A DNA stretch of 64,000 nt, taken from positions 2,852,001 to 2,916,000 of the forward strand of contig NZ_AP026738.1 of the NCBI RefSeq assembly GCF_002157685.2, in the 5' to 3' direction. Shown here one piece after another: positions 32,154 through 40,640 of this stretch. Under the pieces are notes generated by a model. That model was not told the DNA's origin, made no database searches, and saw only the letters and a program-made list of their open reading frames with translations. The position numbers and the translations under genes were made by a program. The stretch is from Comamonas thiooxydans (lineage in GTDB: Bacteria; Pseudomonadota; Gammaproteobacteria; Burkholderiales; Burkholderiaceae_C). Numbering within the stretch: the first letter of the stretch is position 1; every line of letters starts with the position of its first letter.

Positions 32154-32885
32154 TTACGCGTAATCATGTTCGCGTCGATCAGCATATCCGCCTTGCCGTT
32201 GCTGGCCAGACGTACTGCCGTACCCGCCTGAGCGAGCTGGCTGGCGCGTAGGCGCCGAAGGTGTACGGCCCTGCGGAGCAGGAGCACGATACTGAGGTTG
32301 CTGACGTGGAGCTTGAGCTGGTACACGTTCCTGCGATGCAGGTCCATGTGGTTGCTCATCTTGGCCACCCTGTTCAGAGTTGCCAGCATGTTCCTCGTAG
32401 AACGCCTCATCGCCATGCGGTTGACTGCCGACATGAGCAGCCTCCACATTCGACTCGGCACGTTGATACACGAGCTCGCCTTCAACCCTCACGGAGTTGA
32501 CAAGTATCAGACGGCCCTTGATGAGGCCGGCTAGTTCCTTCTGCCCCGTGGGGCGTCCACCTTGATCTCGCACATCTCGCTCGTAAGAGTGAGCGTAGAG
32601 GTCAGCAATACGGAAAGAGATCAGCACCTTGCGGCGCTCATCAACTTCCTTTTGCAGACTTTCGATGAGCTCGATGGCCTCGGCAGAGGACACGCGCAAA
32701 TCGAAGTAGGTGTAGTCGGGAGAATCCGTTGCCCCACGCAGCGCACTGATAGCGCAAGCGAGGAACGGTTCAGCCTTGCGACCACGACCAGTGGGCGTAA
32801 CCCAACGAACACGGGACAAATATCCAATGCCGTTAGCGTGCAGGTTGAAAAACTCACGTTGAGCAGGTGCTTGTTGTTGCTGCAT
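32154..32885 (-). CDS. STY4534-family (DUF3577) ICE protein
   Basis: 243 residues. The N-terminal domain (FFNLHANGIGYLSRVRWVTP, PFLACAISALRGATDSPDYT, KVLISFRIADLY, then GRLILVNSVRVEGELVYQR) matches the STY4534/DUF3577 family of SPI-7/PFGI-1-type elements, proposed to act in element replication. The C terminus (about residues 165-243) is Gln/Pro/Gly-rich and probably disordered, like single-strand DNA-binding protein tails. ATG 32885 has GGAG five bases upstream. It is the most upstream gene of the leftward block in this window. Confidence 0.8.
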   Translation of the reverse strand: MQQQQAPAQREFFNLHANGIGYLSRVRWVTPTGRGRKAEPFLACAISALRGATDSPDYTYFDLRVSSAEAIELIESLQKEVDERRKVLISFRIADLYAHSYERDVRDQGGRPTGQKELAGLIKGRLILVNSVRVEGELVYQRAESNVEAAHVGSQPHGDEAFYEEHAGNSEQGGQDEQPHGPASQERVPAQAPRQQPQYRAPAPQGRTPSAPTRQPARSGGYGSTSGQQRQGGYADRREHDYA

Positions 32886-32971
32886 GATGACTCCAAATTT
32901 CCAAAGTTTGGACGGAGCACAGCCACACCTGACCGCAAGGTCTGGATGGGGCGATGATCCCCATCCGGGTT
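32886..32971 (-). promoter_or_regulatory. Structured leader (AACCC type) of the STY4534 gene
   Basis: GCAACCC (complement of 32967-32971) is followed by a perfect 8-bp stem GGATGGGG / CCCCATCC (32944-32966), a small GACC-TTGC-GGTC stem, GTGCTCC and a CCAAACTTTGG dyad before GGAG. Confidence 0.65.
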
Positions 32972-33281
32972 GCGAGGTAATGCTTTGACCAATCCTTGGG
33001 GGATCGGCTAACGACTCTCAAAAGCTCAGTCGTCTATGTGTGCCCTAGGGCTTTCACAGGCTTGAGAATAAACGGTGGATTTCAACTCGTCAAACAGTGT
33101 TGACAGTTGGCGCCCCACCGGCTTTAGAACCAGTCCGTGTTCCGGTTGAAATGACCACTTGCGCAGGTTACGCGTGACTAGGCTATTGATCTTGACCGGA
33201 TGCGAGCGGCTGTGAGCAGTCCCCAAGGGCATCCCTATAGATGACTACTATAGGTTGATCTGATCAGCCTATAGTACCGCG
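32972..33281. other. Junction between ICE block and catabolic operon, with a 29-bp dyad
   Basis: No convincing gene. A 68-codon minus-strand frame (33026-33232) without ribosome binding site or recognised family is not called. At 33247-33275 lies a near-perfect inverted repeat, ACTATAGGTTGATC / GATCAGCCTATAGT (13 of 14 pairs, 1-base centre). It sits 6 bp beyond the MmgE/PrpD stop codon and has no T-run. It may be an operator or a recombination junction. Confidence 0.5.
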
Positions 33282-34616
33282 TCAATGGATATCGAACAGC
33301 CTGGCTGCACGTTCCAGCGTCCACAGATGAGCAAGCAGGTTCTTGGCTCCCGCAGCACCGATTACCGGCTCCGACAGTTCCAGGAACTTGCTTGTTAGTT
33401 CTGCATCGGACAGCGGCAACTCCGGGTCACCTTTGCGGTTGGGCTGCAGATGCACTAGCTTAGCACCACTATGGGTGGTGATCTCAACGCGCGCCGACCG
33501 CTGGCCCGGGAACGCAGCGTCGATCACGGGGTCCACGCGCGGTTCGATGCGGGTCATCAGCTCGCGCACACGCGCATCCTCCAGTTGTGCAGGCTCGTAG
33601 GCAGCCAAGCGTACGCTCCCACGCGTCAGCGCCGTAGCGACGACGTAACGAAGGCTGAAGCGGGCTTCGTTGGCGCTGGCCGGTTTCTCGTAACAGGCTA
33701 TGTCCAGTGCAGGCCTGTAGGTGTCCACACGAACGTGGGCAATGTCCTCTGCATGCAGGCCGTGCTTCTCACGTAGCTCCAATGCGCCGTCAATGGCAGC
33801 GAAAGTGTGGCCGCAGCCGATATGGTTCTTGAAGGTCAGTCGCGTGATGTGAAAGTCGCTCCCAAGCGTGGCGCCGACCTCTGACCAGTCCGGACCGTTG
33901 CTCATGGCTTGACCCAGGCCTGACTTTCCGTCCAGCACGTCCAGCGAACCCGTCACGTCGCGCGCTGCCATCTGCGCAGCCAATAATCCCGCCTCGGCTG
34001 CACGACCCGCATGCAATGGTTTGGACATGGAATCCATGCGAAAGGCCTGCTGTAGTCCCGCCGCGAATGTTGCGGCCGTGGCCAAGGCATGCGCGAAAGG
34101 CAGCGCACCCAAGCCCAACACGCCAGCGGAAGCTGCGGCCGCGCCGAAGGTGCCAACCGTACCTGTGTTGTGCCAAAAGCGGTAGTGCGGACGTCCCATC
34201 ACCACACCAATGCGGGTTGAGACCTCGTAGCCAAGCACCAGCGCACGCAGGAAGTCCAGACCACTGACACCGGCGTCCTGGCTGGCCGCCAGGGCCGCGG
34301 CGATGGTCGCTGCGCCGGGATGGTACATGGCGTCGCGGAAGCTGTCGTCCACCTCAGCTGCATGGGCTGCTGTGCCGTTGTACAGTGCGGCAGCGCGAGC
34401 CGTGGCGGTGCGGCCATTGCCCAGTCGAGCGCGCCCATGGTCCAGATCCTCGGCCAAAACCTGTTCGAGCTGAGCAAGAGGGGCGGCCGCCAGACCGGGG
34501 AACAGGGAGGCGTACCAGTCGATTACGGCACGTTTGGCGTGGTGAACTACCTCGTCGGGCAAACGGGTGCTGTGGAATTGCTCGGCATACTGGCCGAAGA
34601 CTTCTGTGGCGTGCAT
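33282..34616 (-). CDS. MmgE/PrpD-family dehydratase-like protein
   Basis: 444 residues of the MmgE/PrpD superfamily (2-methylcitrate dehydratase, cis-aconitate decarboxylase and relatives). Visible conserved patches are ATARAAALYNGTAAHAAEVD near residue 75, HNTGTVGTFGAAAASA near residue 165 and KNHIGCGHTFAAIDG near residue 270. The last contains the usual catalytic-region His and Lys. It is cytoplasmic and is the last gene of the leftward acyl-CoA operon. ATG 34616 has AAGGA nine bases upstream. The substrate is unknown; a 3-hydroxy or tricarboxylic acid intermediate is plausible from family knowledge. Confidence 0.85.
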   Translation of the reverse strand: MHATEVFGQYAEQFHSTRLPDEVVHHAKRAVIDWYASLFPGLAAAPLAQLEQVLAEDLDHGRARLGNGRTATARAAALYNGTAAHAAEVDDSFRDAMYHPGAATIAAALAASQDAGVSGLDFLRALVLGYEVSTRIGVVMGRPHYRFWHNTGTVGTFGAAAASAGVLGLGALPFAHALATAATFAAGLQQAFRMDSMSKPLHAGRAAEAGLLAAQMAARDVTGSLDVLDGKSGLGQAMSNGPDWSEVGATLGSDFHITRLTFKNHIGCGHTFAAIDGALELREKHGLHAEDIAHVRVDTYRPALDIACYEKPASANEARFSLRYVVATALTRGSVRLAAYEPAQLEDARVRELMTRIEPRVDPVIDAAFPGQRSARVEITTHSGAKLVHLQPNRKGDPELPLSDAELTSKFLELSEPVIGAAGAKNLLAHLWTLERAARLFDIH

Positions 34617-34630
34617 GGGATGGATTTCCT

Positions 34631-35458
34631 TCAATCGGAGCTAGGGGTTGCGAGCCATTGGCTAAGTAGCGTGTTGATGGCGGTGGCGGATTCGTACTGA
34701 ACCCAGTGTCCTGCGTCTGGCAGGGTGGCGGTGATGCAGTGTGGGTGGCAGGCAGCCAAGGCTGGTGCAAGCGATATCGGATCGGCGGTCACGTCATGCT
34801 CTCCCCAGACAAGCAGCAGTCTGGGCGCCGTGCGGCTCAACAGAGCCTGCAAGCCACCAGATCGGGAGATGGGCTTGCTATGAAAGCGCGTACGCAGGCA
34901 AGCATCTGTATGGATTTGCAGGGTCTGCGCGTCGATGCTGGCCTCTGCGTGCAGCATGTGGGCCAGCAGGTTGTGCCGCATAGCTTGCTGCAAAGCCTGC
35001 GTGTCGCCCGTCTGCGCGTGGGCACGCCACTCCAGCAACGGAGCCCTAGGACGACGAGTGCCGCCGTGACCAACGGCACCCAGAAGCGCCAGTCGGTCCA
35101 CGTCGCCTCGGCTTGCAGCCAGGTGTGCCGCCATCAAGCCGCCGAAGGAAAATCCTCCCAGGTCGATGCGCGTACCAGCGCCTAGCAAAATGGTCAGAGA
35201 GCTTTCCAGACGTTCCAGCAGAGCCTTCACCGTGGACTCATCGGTCGGGTCAGAATCTCCGTAGCCAGGCATATCGGGCACACAGACCATACGCTGCTCG
35301 GCTAAAGCATGGATGTTTCGAATCCAGTGCCTCCATGTCCCATGGCCACCATGCAACAGTACCAAAGGACGGCCATGGCCAAACATTCGCCATGCCACAC
35401 GGCCACCGTGGCTGTCCACCATTTGGAGCTCCTGCAGCCGTTCGAGCGCGTCCATCAT
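34631..35458 (-). CDS. Alpha/beta hydrolase (meta-cleavage hydrolase-like)
   Basis: 275 residues. The oxyanion HGG motif is LVLLHGGHGTW (about residue 35), the nucleophile elbow GGFSFGGLM (about residue 103), the Asp is in GEHDVTAD and the His in DAGHWVQYES. The fold and length fit esterases, lactonases or C-C bond hydrolases. Its ATG overlaps the stop codon of the upstream Bug receptor (ATGA), and the MmgE/PrpD gene follows 14 bp later. It may hydrolyse an ester or cleavage product inside the cell. The specific substrate is not predictable. Confidence 0.83.
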   Translation of the reverse strand: MMDALERLQELQMVDSHGGRVAWRMFGHGRPLVLLHGGHGTWRHWIRNIHALAEQRMVCVPDMPGYGDSDPTDESTVKALLERLESSLTILLGAGTRIDLGGFSFGGLMAAHLAASRGDVDRLALLGAVGHGGTRRPRAPLLEWRAHAQTGDTQALQQAMRHNLLAHMLHAEASIDAQTLQIHTDACLRTRFHSKPISRSGGLQALLSRTAPRLLLVWGEHDVTADPISLAPALAACHPHCITATLPDAGHWVQYESATAINTLLSQWLATPSSD

Positions 35459-36456
35459 ACGGCCTTGATGGACTGTGACTTGATCACCTGGCGCCACTTG
35501 GCTTCCTCTGCGCGCACGATGCGAGCCGTTTCCTGTGGATCGTCCAGTGTCAATGCTAACCCCTCGGCGGCGGCTCGGCGCCGCAGTGCATCGGTCTGGG
35601 CTGCACGTCGGACGGCGGCGTGCAACTGCTCAACGATGGAGGTAGGCGTAGCGCCTGCCACGAACACGCCATACCAAACGTCGGCGTCGTAGCCTGTTAC
35701 GCCGGCCTCGGCGAAAGTCGGCACGTTCGGAAGCAACGGCGAACGCTTATTGCTCGTCACCGCCAGCGCTCGCAATTTGCCGCCGGCGAGCAGCGGCGCT
35801 ACGCTGGGTAGTGTGCCAAAGGCCAGGTCAATCTGGCCTGCCATTACATCGTTCATCGCAGGCGCCGCGCCACGGTAGGGGACATGTGGCACGAACAGGT
35901 TCGCTGTACTTTTGAGCAGCTCAGCGGCCAAGTGGGTAGAGGTTCCGTTGCCGGCGGACCCGTAGGAAAATTGACTAGGCTTGGCCCGGGCCTGCGTCAA
36001 GAAGTCCTCGGCCGACTTGAGAGGACTGTTGGTACGAACTACTGCTACGATGGGAGCACGCCCGAGCAAAATGACCGGCGCGAATGCCGACTCTGATGGG
36101 TAAGGAAGTTTCGGGTGCAGGCTGGGCACGATGGCGATGGCACTGGTGTTTAAGAGCAGCGTGTAGCCATCCGCTTGGCTCTTTGCGACTGAATCATTGC
36201 CTATTACGGTACCTGCGCCTGACTTGTTATCTACGATCACGGACTGCCCCAGATCGCGCGTCAGAGCGTCTCCCAGTGCTCGCGCCATCGCATCGGTACC
36301 GCCGCCAGCGGGAAAAGGAACAACAAGGCGCAGCGGCCTGTTGGGAAAGGACTGTGCGTTAGCAGGTGCGGTGAAGTACAACGCCATGCTGGCAGCGGTG
36401 CCCGTCAACAGGCTACGACGCAGTGTCGAGACGGTTTGTGTGGAGTTTCGTTTCAT
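35455..36456 (-). CDS. Bug/TctC-family solute-binding receptor 1 of the acyl-CoA operon
   Basis: 333 residues. A signal peptide with a twin-Arg start (LRRSLLTGTAAS) ends PANAQ. FPNRPLRLVVPFPAGGGTD and SVIVDNKSGAG are the Bug ligand-loop motifs, and PHVPYRGAAPA follows in the second lobe. It is a periplasmic binding protein for carboxylates. It is followed by an overlapping hydrolase gene. It differs substantially from the other two receptors of this operon, so each may bind a different acid. Confidence 0.9.
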   Translation of the reverse strand: MKRNSTQTVSTLRRSLLTGTAASMALYFTAPANAQSFPNRPLRLVVPFPAGGGTDAMARALGDALTRDLGQSVIVDNKSGAGTVIGNDSVAKSQADGYTLLLNTSAIAIVPSLHPKLPYPSESAFAPVILLGRAPIVAVVRTNSPLKSAEDFLTQARAKPSQFSYGSAGNGTSTHLAAELLKSTANLFVPHVPYRGAAPAMNDVMAGQIDLAFGTLPSVAPLLAGGKLRALAVTSNKRSPLLPNVPTFAEAGVTGYDADVWYGVFVAGATPTSIVEQLHAAVRRAAQTDALRRRAAAEGLALTLDDPQETARIVRAEEAKWRQVIKSQSIKAV

Positions 36457-36669
36457 TCAAGGGTTTCCTGTACTTCTGGGACTGCACGCAGCGGCGTCAA
36501 GGCCTGTTCAGGCATGATCCAGCTCCGCAGCGAGAATCCCGGTGCTGTCGTCGGTACACATGTACGCAATGCATCCTCTGCACGGCGATGTTCGAGGCAA
36601 GTGTCGTCCTCAGTTCTGCCCGTGCCTACTCGATGCAGGTACTGGAGTGACACTTGTGCACCTTCAGCG
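36457..36669. other. Gap between receptor 1 and the broken hydrolase gene
   Basis: 213 bp with no supported gene. All overlapping frames lack ribosome binding sites and recognisable sequence. Apart from a short GTACA/TGTAC dyad near 36,561 nothing stands out. It could contain a promoter for the last three genes or the remains of a deleted gene. Confidence 0.4.
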
Positions 36670-37500
36670 TCAGATGGCCTCGGACGTCGCACCGACCGTA
36701 CTATCCAGGAACATGCGTAGCGCCCGGTTGAAGCGCTCGGGCTGCTCAATGCAGGTCATGTGTGCTGCGTCAGCGATCACGGCGAGCGTGGATCGGGGAA
36801 GGTGCCGGTGCATTTCTAGTGATGCAGCCAGAGGCGTGCCGATGTCGTGCTCGCCAACGATCACAAGCGCCGGGCAGTCGATCCGGGGGAGGTCCTCCGT
36901 GGTATGCACCGAGGCAATGGCTGCGCAGGCACCGGTCCAGCCTTCAATGGTGGTAGACGCGATGACGCGCGCCACGTCCGCCACAACAGCGGGCTCGGCC
37001 TCGCGGAATGCGGCCGTGAACAAGCGCCCGATGGCCGGATCCACAAGGGGCGCAATGCCATGCGAGCGAGCGACACGGATGCGTTCGTACCAGACCGATT
37101 GGGGTGTTGCGTCGTGCTGACTGGTGGTATCAGCAAGCACAAGTGCCTGCACGCGATGCGGGTACTTGAGCGCAAAGGTCTAGCCAATCATGCCACCCAT
37201 GGAGAAGCCGATCCAAGTGACCGCCGTGATGCCAAGATGGTCCATCAGTTGTGCGACGTCATCGGCCAACTGGTCCAACGTGTAGGGAGCCTGGCCAGCA
37301 CCACTGCGTCCGTGCCCGCGCGCGTCGTAACGAAGCACGCGATAGCGCCCGGCCAGTGCCGCAACCTGAGCATCCCACATGGAAACGTCGCAGCCGAGGG
37401 AGTGAGACAGCAGAAGCCAGGGGCCTTGCGTTCCGTCGATGGTGTAGTGGATGGCCGGTGCACCGGCCGGTTCGAACATGCTCATTGGGTCTGCTTTCAT
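36670..37500 (-). pseudogene. Alpha/beta hydrolase (PcaD/3-oxoadipate enol-lactonase-like), interrupted by one amber codon
   Basis: The reading frame is intact over 277 codons except for a TAG at 37180-37182. Upstream are MKADPMSM, LLSHSLGCDVSMWD, DARGHGRSG and the elbow GFSMGGMIG. Downstream, in the same frame, are TFALKYPHRVQALVLADT, VIVGEHDIGTP (Asp) and IADAAHMTCIEQPE (His). The broken position follows GGMIG, where relatives usually have Gln or another residue; a CAG-to-TAG change would explain it. The whole triad is otherwise conserved, so the mutation is recent or suppressed. The start ATG overlaps the upstream receptor stop codon (ATGA). Without suppression the product would lack Asp and His and be inactive. 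Confidence 0.85.
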
Positions 37501-38513
37501 TGCGCGGTAATGTTTGCTGCCTTAGCGATGCGTGCGTACTTAGCCACTTCCGATTCAATTAGTTTTTGAAATTCGGCGGGAGTGCCGGCCGCCACCTTCA
37601 CGCCCATGTCTGCCAGTTGCGCCTTTACCTGCGGCAGGCGCAGGACGTTATTGATGTCCTTGTTCAGTTGGGCGACTACCGGCGCAGGGGTCTTTGCAGA
37701 GGCCAGCAACCCGTACCAGAAGCTCCATTCGTAGCCTGGCACGCCGGCCTGTGCAGTGGTGGGCACGTCCGGCATCTCGGCGATGCGTGAGGCTGAAGTC
37801 ACCGCCAGCGCACGCACCCGCCCGTCCTTAACCATACCGACAGCCGAGACGTAGGGCGCGATATGAAACTGCACGCGCCCGGCGATGGTTTCGGTCATCG
37901 CCTCGCCCACGCTCTTGTACGGAATGTTCACGGCCTCGATGCCAGCCTGTTGGCAGAACAGCGCGGCTGCGAAGTGCGAGCTGCTTCCCACTCCGGCCGA
38001 CGAGTAGCTGACCGAACCAGGGCGCGCCTTGGCCTGCGCCACTAGCTCCGACAGCTTCTTGGCGGGAAGGTCCTTGGGCACCACGATCAGCGCTGGGCCT
38101 TCGCCGATTAGCGTGACCGGGGCGAAATCGCGCAGCGTGTCGTAGCCCGGGTTGCGGAAAACGGCCGGAGCCGTCGCATGGGCGGGCGACACGCTGAGCA
38201 AAGTACTGCCGTCGGCCGGCGCGGCCAGTACGGCACGTGCCGCCAGCGTTCCGCCCACGCCTACCTTGTTCTCCACGATGGCTGGTAGCCACCAGCGTTC
38301 GGACAGGGTCGCCGCGATCAAGCGTGCAGCCGCATCGGGCACACCGCCCGCGCCGAAGCCCACGATGAAGCGGTAACTGGCTAGAGCCGGCGCCGGAAGT
38401 TCGCTGCCGGCAGGTGACTGCGCCCAAGCCGGAGCTGCGGCACAGGCGAGGCCCGCCGGTACGCACTTCAGCAGTGCGCGGCGCGACGGAGTATGAACAG
38501 AGGTGTAGGACAT
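37497..38513 (-). CDS. Bug/TctC-family solute-binding receptor 2 of the acyl-CoA operon
   Basis: 338 residues. The signal begins SRRALLKCVPAG (twin-Arg type) and ends AWAQ. The first-lobe strand is YRFIVGFGAGGVPDAAARL, which differs from the usual PF-x-AGG loop, and AIVENKVGVGG and VNIPYKSVGEAM follow. It is a periplasmic carboxylate receptor. The stop codon overlaps the start of the interrupted hydrolase. The atypical ligand loop suggests a ligand unlike those of receptors 1 and 3. Confidence 0.87.
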   Translation of the reverse strand: MSYTSVHTPSRRALLKCVPAGLACAAAPAWAQSPAGSELPAPALASYRFIVGFGAGGVPDAAARLIAATLSERWWLPAIVENKVGVGGTLAARAVLAAPADGSTLLSVSPAHATAPAVFRNPGYDTLRDFAPVTLIGEGPALIVVPKDLPAKKLSELVAQAKARPGSVSYSSAGVGSSSHFAAALFCQQAGIEAVNIPYKSVGEAMTETIAGRVQFHIAPYVSAVGMVKDGRVRALAVTSASRIAEMPDVPTTAQAGVPGYEWSFWYGLLASAKTPAPVVAQLNKDINNVLRLPQVKAQLADMGVKVAAGTPAEFQKLIESEVAKYARIAKAANITAQ

Positions 38514-38585
38514 GTTGTCTCCTGGATTTGTGCTGCCTTAAGGCAGTCTGATGGGAATAGCACGGGGACTGCCCGCGTTAGTTGG

Positions 38586-40640
38586 TCACAGCAGTAGGTA
38601 TCGCGGGTCACCGACCCTACTTGCGGGGCCGCTGATCTCGGCCAGCCAGGCAAAATCTTCTCGTAGGCTGGCTTCGCTGCGTTCGCGGGCCCAAAAAACC
38701 ACGCCGCCTTCCCAACGCGGGAAGCCGTAGCCATTGACCAGAGCTAGGTCCACATCGGTGGCATAGACCGCAACTCCTTCGGCCAGGAGCAGTGCAGCCT
38801 CGTTGGCCAGAGCCAGTAGCGCACGGCGCACGATTTCTTCGTCAGTAATGACACGCGGTGCAATACCCTTATCAGCCCGTGCCTGCTCGATTAGCGCATG
38901 CACTTCCGGGTCCACCGCCGGCTTACCACCCTCTGCATAAGCGTAGTAACCAGCGTTAGTCTTTCGTCCCAGCCGCCCGGTCTCGCACAACCGGTCGGCT
39001 ATGTCAACGTAGCGCGTTTGCGGATCACGTGTTGCTGCCTGGGCCTGGCGCATGCGCCAAGCAATATCCAGTCCAGACAGGTCGGCCACCGCAAATGGGC
39101 CCATGGCGAAGCCAAAGCGCTGCAGTGCTGCGTCCACCTGCTCAGGCCAAGCGCCCTCCTCGACTAGGAACTCGCACTGGCGCCGGTAAGCGGCATACAG
39201 CCGGTTGCCGATAAAGCCGAAGGCATTGCCGGTCAGCAGCGGCAGCTTACCGAGCCTCTTGGCCACAGTCAGTCCTGTGACTAGAACGTCAGGCGCCGAC
39301 GCCTGGCCGCGCACCACTTCCATGAGCCGCATGACGTTGGCCGGACTGAAGAAATGCAGACCAACCACGTCCTGTGGGCGCGACGTAGCTGCAGCGATGG
39401 CGTCCAGGTCCAGGTATGACGTGTTGCTTGCAAGCACAGCACCGCGCCGGGCCACAGAATCGATGCGCTCGAACACCTGCCGCTTGACGTCCAGATCCTC
39501 GAAAACGGCCTCGATCACAATGTCTGCTGAGGCCAGGTCGTCCCATCGCAAGCTGCTGCGTAGACGCCCCTGGCGCGCCAGGGCTGTATCGGACGCCATC
39601 TTGGCTGCGCGCACACGGCCAGCGTAGTGGTCCTGGATGCGAGTTGTTCCACGTTCCAGCGCCACACCGTCCTGCTCCAGCAGCAGCACTTCGTAGCCAG
39701 CATCCAGTGCCGCGATGGCAATGCCGGAGCCCATGGTTCCGGCGCCGATGACTGCAATGACCCGCACTGAACGCGGTGTTACGCCGGCCAGCGAAGGATG
39801 TTTGGCGCTCTCACGCTCGGCGAAGAACTGATAGCGCAGAGCTGAGGCCTCGCGCGACCTGCGCAACTGCTGGAACACTGCGCGTTCGTCGGCTAGCGCG
39901 GTGTCGAAGTCGTGCACAACCGAGGCCTTGATGGCTTCGATCGCCGCAACTACGGCAGGGCGGTACTTGCCAGCTTTCAGTGCGGCTGTGGAAGCGTCTT
40001 CCACGGCTTTGGGATCGGCCGGAGGCACGGAACGATCTCGCAAGCGCCGCTTACGCCCTACCAGGCTTCGTGCCAGGGCCAGCGCCTCAGAGCGAAGCTC
40101 GCCTATGGCCTCGGCGTCGATAAGGCCCGCAGCCAAGGCGGATGGGCTCTTAACCCGCTTGCCGCTGCAGATCATTTCTATGGCGCTAGGTACGCCGACC
40201 AGACGCGGCAGGCGCTGGGTGCCGCCCGCGCCCGGAATGATGCCCAGCGTGACCTCTGGCAGGCCGACGACGGTGTCGGGCGCTGCGATGCGCGCATCGC
40301 AACCCAGAGCCAGCTCAAAGCCGCCGCCCAGCGCCGCGCCGTGCAGCGCGGCCACAAAGGGCTTGCTGCAGGCATCGATGGCTGCTATCACGCTGGGCAA
40401 CTGAGGCTCGGCAAGCGGCTGGCCAAACTCGCGGATATCCGAGCCGGACATGAAAGTGGTGCCGACGCCGATTAGTACGGCGGCCACCAGGCTGTCGTCG
40501 CGTGCCACTGTATCAATGGCCTGTAGAAGTCCAGCACGGACAGTCGCAGAACCGGCGTTAATGGGTGGGTTGTCGATGCCGATGATGGCGACGTCGCCGT
40601 CGCGCTCCAGGCGTACCTGGCCCAAAGCTGCGGGATCCAT
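38586..40640 (-). CDS. FadB/FadJ-like bifunctional enoyl-CoA hydratase / 3-hydroxyacyl-CoA dehydrogenase
   Basis: 684 residues. The crotonase domain (about residues 1-190) carries both catalytic Glu regions (LGGGFELALGCD and GLPEVTLGIIPGAGG). The 3-hydroxyacyl-CoA dehydrogenase domain starts with the NAD-binding motif VIGAGTMGSGIA (about residue 290), contains the catalytic-His region GLHFFSPANVMRLMEVV, and is followed by a duplicated C-terminal domain. It catalyses hydration and NAD-dependent oxidation of acyl-CoAs in the cytoplasm. Its ATG overlaps the acyl-CoA synthetase stop codon (TGATG). No thiolase gene is in the window, so the final cleavage step must be encoded elsewhere. Confidence 0.92.
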   Translation of the reverse strand: MDPAALGQVRLERDGDVAIIGIDNPPINAGSATVRAGLLQAIDTVARDDSLVAAVLIGVGTTFMSGSDIREFGQPLAEPQLPSVIAAIDACSKPFVAALHGAALGGGFELALGCDARIAAPDTVVGLPEVTLGIIPGAGGTQRLPRLVGVPSAIEMICSGKRVKSPSALAAGLIDAEAIGELRSEALALARSLVGRKRRLRDRSVPPADPKAVEDASTAALKAGKYRPAVVAAIEAIKASVVHDFDTALADERAVFQQLRRSREASALRYQFFAERESAKHPSLAGVTPRSVRVIAVIGAGTMGSGIAIAALDAGYEVLLLEQDGVALERGTTRIQDHYAGRVRAAKMASDTALARQGRLRSSLRWDDLASADIVIEAVFEDLDVKRQVFERIDSVARRGAVLASNTSYLDLDAIAAATSRPQDVVGLHFFSPANVMRLMEVVRGQASAPDVLVTGLTVAKRLGKLPLLTGNAFGFIGNRLYAAYRRQCEFLVEEGAWPEQVDAALQRFGFAMGPFAVADLSGLDIAWRMRQAQAATRDPQTRYVDIADRLCETGRLGRKTNAGYYAYAEGGKPAVDPEVHALIEQARADKGIAPRVITDEEIVRRALLALANEAALLLAEGVAVYATDVDLALVNGYGFPRWEGGVVFWARERSEASLREDFAWLAEISGPASRVGDPRYLLL

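Noticed and set aside
32144..32485. Alternative frame within the 3' end of the STY4534 gene ending DANMITRNQQ
   Set aside because: The annotated frame gives a plausible disordered Gln/Gly-rich tail; no evidence for a frameshift. The 16-bp palindrome TGATTACGCGTAATCA at 32151-32166 over the stop codon was noted but has no clear role.
33026..33232. Minus-strand 68-codon frame at the ICE-catabolic junction
   Set aside because: No ribosome binding site, no recognised family and low-complexity context; likely chance.
36453..36749. Minus-strand 98-codon frame between receptor 1 and the broken hydrolase
   Set aside because: It overlaps the conserved C terminus of the hydrolase in another frame and shows no recognisable sequence.
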